Source: Sphingobacterium sp. R2 (GTDB lineage: Bacteria; Bacteroidota; Bacteroidia; Sphingobacteriales; Sphingobacteriaceae). From it: DNA of 64,000 bases. A program made the position numbers and the translations under genes. The DNA lies in NCBI RefSeq assembly GCF_040760075.1, contig NZ_CP142884.1, positions 124,001 to 188,000 on the forward strand, read 5' to 3'. The notes beneath the pieces were generated by a model. The model was not told where the DNA came from. It was given only the letters and a program-made list of their open reading frames with translations, and did no database searches. Positions 63,790 through 64,000 of the stretch are shown piece after piece; the first letter of the stretch is position 1, and each line of letters starts with the position of its first letter.

Positions 63790-64000
63790 ATGAAATTCAT
63801 TTTTTTTATCTGTTCATTATTAATGTCACAGGCTGCCTTCGGACAGAAAACAAGCGTTATCAACAATGAGTCAACTGTTTTTACACTTGAAACTCCAAAT
63901 AGTAAAATTGATTTTTTAGTCATTGATCCAGCTCCAAAAAGCAAAAAGCCTCTATTTTTGTTTTGTCAGGGCTCCTTGCCCATACCACTATACTTTAATT
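63790..64000 (+). CDS. Secreted alpha/beta-hydrolase-like protein, partial
   Basis: From ATG 63790 a signal peptide (FFICSLLMSQAAFGQ) leads into VINNESTVFTLETPNSKIDF and KSKKPLFLFCQGSLPIP, which resembles the oxyanion-hole region of small secreted hydrolases. The frame runs off the window, so length and catalytic residues cannot be judged. Confidence 0.6.
   Translation, partial: MKFIFFICSLLMSQAAFGQKTSVINNESTVFTLETPNSKIDFLVIDPAPKSKKPLFLFCQGSLPIPLYFN

Noticed and set aside
63708..63944. - strand frame at the right edge
   Set aside because: The + strand frame from 63790 has a signal peptide and protein-like sequence; the - strand frame has neither.
28000..64000. CRISPR array or cas genes in the accessory region
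   Set aside because: No regularly spaced 25-40 bp direct repeats and no Cas motif were seen; the repeated boxes are dispersed promoter parts.

Overview
The window looks like a chromosomal segment of a Bacteroidota bacterium close to Sphingobacterium. The grounds are AT-rich sequence, TAnnTTTG-type -7 promoter boxes ahead of the tRNA-Ser genes, ssrA and several protein genes, a tmRNA tag reading GEENYALAA, many SpII lipoproteins, an outer-membrane beta-barrel receptor with a carboxypeptidase-regulatory domain, and housekeeping proteins of the usual Bacteroidota type. The genus is an inference from protein style; no search was run.

Bases 1-28200 are mostly ordinary core genome. They hold scpB, a thioredoxin, a frameshifted double-rhodanese gene, a GH25 muramidase, a bestrophin-like channel, two copies of tRNA-Ser(UGA) flanking a decayed hydrolase, an orphan exbD, a group III truncated haemoglobin, a fatty-acid hydroxylase, class II aldolase fbaA, an M1 peptidase, an Rrf2 regulator with an NAD(P)-binding partner, an APC permease, a class A beta-lactamase-like hydrolase, a LEA-like lipoprotein, folD, lepA, a CDF metal exporter, an aminotransferase, an M3 peptidase and ssrA. 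Strong hairpin terminators separate most units.

At the 3' end of ssrA the character changes. A decayed large serine recombinase abuts the tmRNA and its reading frame runs antisense into it. From there to the right edge the sequence is accessory: broken genes, an IS256 remnant, a degenerate IS3/IS407-like element, natural-product genes and many secreted proteases and lipoproteins. About 28200-31500 is a graveyard of interrupted genes.

Two RiPP (ribosomally made, modified peptide) loci stand out. RiPP locus 1 (31709-40581) has a double-glycine precursor with core TTNSGCSCPNSGCSC, a radical SAM/SPASM maturase, two paralogous glycosyltransferase-like (DUF6625-type) proteins, a C39-peptidase ABC exporter, a very short HlyD-like adaptor and a TonB-dependent-type barrel. 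RiPP locus 2 (45027-48659) has a 49-residue precursor with a Ser/Thr-rich end and no cysteine, a receiver-only protein and a full-length LanB dehydratase; no LanC cyclase is visible. A LytS-type kinase and LytTR regulator follow.

The right third (52-64 kb) encodes an astacin protease, a catalytically dead astacin homologue, a clostripain (C11), a streptopain (C10) with a small lipoprotein partner, a large lipase-like protein and paralogous lipoproteins.

The most notable finding is a shared promoter element that appears nowhere in the core part. GTCGAG-type boxes lie 42 bp apart, with an ATATRGG element midway, and end 34-35 bp before a TAnnTTTG-like -7 box. Nine copies were found. They precede both RiPP precursors, the astacin gene, the lipase operon, the C10 protease operon and several genes since destroyed by IS elements or stop codons. 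This suggests a regulon joining two RiPPs and a secreted protease/lipoprotein set, plausibly driven by the LytTR system encoded among them.
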